DNA of 5,929 nucleotides, from NCBI GenBank assembly GCA_039714555.1, contig JBDLJB010000073.1, positions 1 through 5,929 of the forward strand. Reading direction: 5' to 3'. How positions within the stretch are numbered: position 1 is the stretch's first letter; every line of letters starts with the position of its first letter. The notes beneath the pieces were generated by a model, which had not been told where the DNA came from, made no database searches, and saw only the letters and a program-made list of their open reading frames with translations. Positions 4,554-5,929 of this stretch are shown here, piece after piece. A program made the position numbers and the translations under genes. This DNA comes from Namhaeicola sp039714555 (GTDB lineage: Bacteria; Bacteroidota; Bacteroidia; Flavobacteriales; Flavobacteriaceae).

Positions 4554-5840
4554 TTATCTCTCATCAATATTTTTAAAATCTCTTAATGCATAACCGGTAT
4601 ATAACTGACGAGGTCGGCCAATTGGCTCATGATTTAAGCGCATTTCTTTCCATTGTGCAATCCAACCGGGTAACCTTCCTATTGCAAACATTACCGTAAA
4701 CATTTCAACAGGAAAACCTAGAGCTCTATAAATAATTCCTGAATAAAAATCAACGTTTGGATATAATTTTCTTTCTGCAAAATATTCATCTTTTAAAGCT
4801 ACTTCTTCTAAATGTTTTGCTATGGCAAGAACAGGATCACTTGTACCTAGATCTTCAAACAGATCATCAGCTGCTTGTTTTATAATTCTTGCACGAGGGT
4901 CAAAATTTTTATAGACTCTATGTCCAAATCCCATTAAACGGAACGGATCATTTTTATCTTTGGCTTTTGCAATATATTTATCTACATTTCCTCCATCATT
5001 TCTAATATCTTTCAACATTTCTAAAACGGCCTGATTTGCACCTCCATGTAAAGTTCCCCATAAGGCGGAAACACCGGCGGAAACAGATGCAAATAAACTA
5101 GCTTCTGAAGAACCTGCAATTCTAACAGTTGAAGTTGAACAGTTTTGTTCATGATCTTCATGTAAAATTAATAATTCATCCAATGCTTTAACAGCGATAG
5201 AATTTATCTTATATTTTTCTGTCGGAATTCTAAACATCATATGCATGATATTTTCAATATAATTTAATGAGTTATCCGCATAATTTAAAGGAGTTCCCTG
5301 GGTTTTACTATGTGCCCAGGCTGCCAATACCGGAAATTTTCCCATTAATTTAACAATTGCACCATACAACTCTTCCTCTGAATTTATATTCACTGTTTTA
5401 GGATAAAAAGCTGTTAATGCACTTGTTAGAGAAGTTAAAATACCCATTGGATGGGCTACTTTAGGAAACCCATCAATGATATCTTTCATTTCTTCATTTA
5501 CCATTGACTCTTTTTTAATATCATTTTCAAAATTCTGAATTTGAGTCTTAGTTGGTAATTCTCCAAAAATGATTAAATAGGCAACTTCTAAAAAACTGGC
5601 TTTTTTTGTTAGATCTTCTATGGCATAACCTCTATGGCGTAAAATACCTTTTTCACCATCTAAGAAAGTAATTTTGCTTTCACATGATCCGGTATTTTTA
5701 AAACCTGAATCAAGGGTTATAATTCCATTAGTAGCTGTTCTTAAAGATTTAATATCAATGGCTATTTCATTTTCGGAACCTCTTTTTACAGGAAATTCAT
5801 ATCTTTCCCCGTCAACTTCTAATATTGCTTTTTCTGACAT
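4554..5840 (-). CDS. gltA: Citrate synthase (type II, hexameric GltA-like)
   Basis: This 428-residue enzyme condenses acetyl-CoA with oxaloacetate to citrate, the entry step of the TCA cycle. Length and motifs match the bacterial GltA type (E. coli 427 residues). The small N-terminal beta-domain is present (EKAILEVDGERYEFPV). GILRHRGY (65-72), then LHEDHEQNCSTSTVRIAGSS (226-245) with His227, WGTLHGGAN (261-269) with His265, FGHRVYKNFDPRA (305-317) with His307 and Arg316, and NVDFYSG (362-368) with Asp364 follow. His265, His307, Arg316 and Asp364 correspond to E. coli His264, His305, Arg314 and Asp362, so the active site is complete. I chose the ATG at 5840 (MSEKAILEVDG); an in-frame Met eight codons upstream would add MALTKKHN, which does not match the family start and would leave almost no leader. 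It is first in the minus-strand series and separated from the next gene by 421 bp. Confidence 0.97.
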   Translation of the reverse strand: MSEKAILEVDGERYEFPVKRGSENEIAIDIKSLRTATNGIITLDSGFKNTGSCESKITFLDGEKGILRHRGYAIEDLTKKASFLEVAYLIIFGELPTKTQIQNFENDIKKESMVNEEMKDIIDGFPKVAHPMGILTSLTSALTAFYPKTVNINSEEELYGAIVKLMGKFPVLAAWAHSKTQGTPLNYADNSLNYIENIMHMMFRIPTEKYKINSIAVKALDELLILHEDHEQNCSTSTVRIAGSSEASLFASVSAGVSALWGTLHGGANQAVLEMLKDIRNDGGNVDKYIAKAKDKNDPFRLMGFGHRVYKNFDPRARIIKQAADDLFEDLGTSDPVLAIAKHLEEVALKDEYFAERKLYPNVDFYSGIIYRALGFPVEMFTVMFAIGRLPGWIAQWKEMRLNHEPIGRPRQLYTGYALRDFKNIDER

Positions 5841-5863
5841 ATTATGTTTTTTTGTTAGTGCCA

Positions 5864-5871
5864 CGAAAATA
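5864..5871 (-). promoter_or_regulatory. Possible -7 box for citrate synthase
   Basis: The minus strand reads TATTTTCG, five of six fixed positions of the Bacteroidota TAnnTTTG box, ending 23 bp before the gltA start. This would give a leader under 20 nt. No convincing -33 element is visible in the AT-rich sequence upstream. The 58 bases from 5872 to the window edge contain no gene that I can support. Confidence 0.25.
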
Positions 5872-5929
5872 AGAAAAATTGATGTGGATTAAAAATAAAA
5901 ATTAAAAGGATTATATGAATATCGATTAA

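Noticed and set aside
578..5840. A defence island or toxin-antitoxin system
   Set aside because: All four complete genes are metabolic enzymes or a P-loop protein with metabolic relatives; no nuclease, methylase, toxin or phage gene is visible.
5674..5892. Plus-strand open frame opposite the gltA start
   Set aside because: It is a shadow of the conserved citrate synthase N-terminus with low-complexity ends.

Overview
The window is AT-rich DNA, most likely from a member of the Bacteroidota, probably Flavobacteriia or a close relative. The evidence is an A-rich leader instead of a Shine-Dalgarno sequence before each start, a TAnnTTTG-type -7 box, small palindromic intergenic repeats of a style common in that phylum, and protein sequences that look Bacteroidota-like. 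The assignment rests on recognition, not on a search.

Layout. Bases 1-364 are the 3' end of a plus-strand gene that enters from the left, a probable secreted protein of unassigned function. A convergent intergenic region (365-577) carries a tandem octamer repeat. Four genes then lie on the minus strand. In order of transcription, right to left, they are citrate synthase gltA (5840-4554), a P-loop protein of the cyclic 2,3-diphosphoglycerate synthetase-like family (4132-2816), an arginase (2578-1616) and a citrullinase-type hydrolase, ctlX (1513-578). Three of the four have in-frame upstream extensions (citrate synthase 8, CpgS-like 32, CtlX 15 residues) that I judge untranslated; internal ATGs fit the families and leaders better.

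How the genes work together. Arginase (arginine to ornithine and urea) and CtlX (citrulline to ornithine, CO2 and ammonia) both yield ornithine, so the left half looks like an arginine/citrulline catabolic module. Its products could reach glutamate and the TCA cycle, where citrate synthase acts. The CpgS-like protein has an intact P-loop, but its role in mesophilic bacteria is unclear; its place between gltA and the arginine genes is the main functional puzzle here. The gaps (103, 237 and 421 bp) contain hairpins and a likely promoter, so the genes look like separate or loosely coupled transcription units.

Intergenic architecture is the other feature of note. A composite element of about 212 bp (4149-4360) has nested inverted repeats around GC-rich hairpins. 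A perfect 12-bp-stem hairpin lies at 2688-2715. A short palindromic repeat at 1596-1617 supplies the arginase stop codon, and there is a TTTCACTG octamer array near 471-518. No tRNA, rRNA, CRISPR array or transposase gene was seen.
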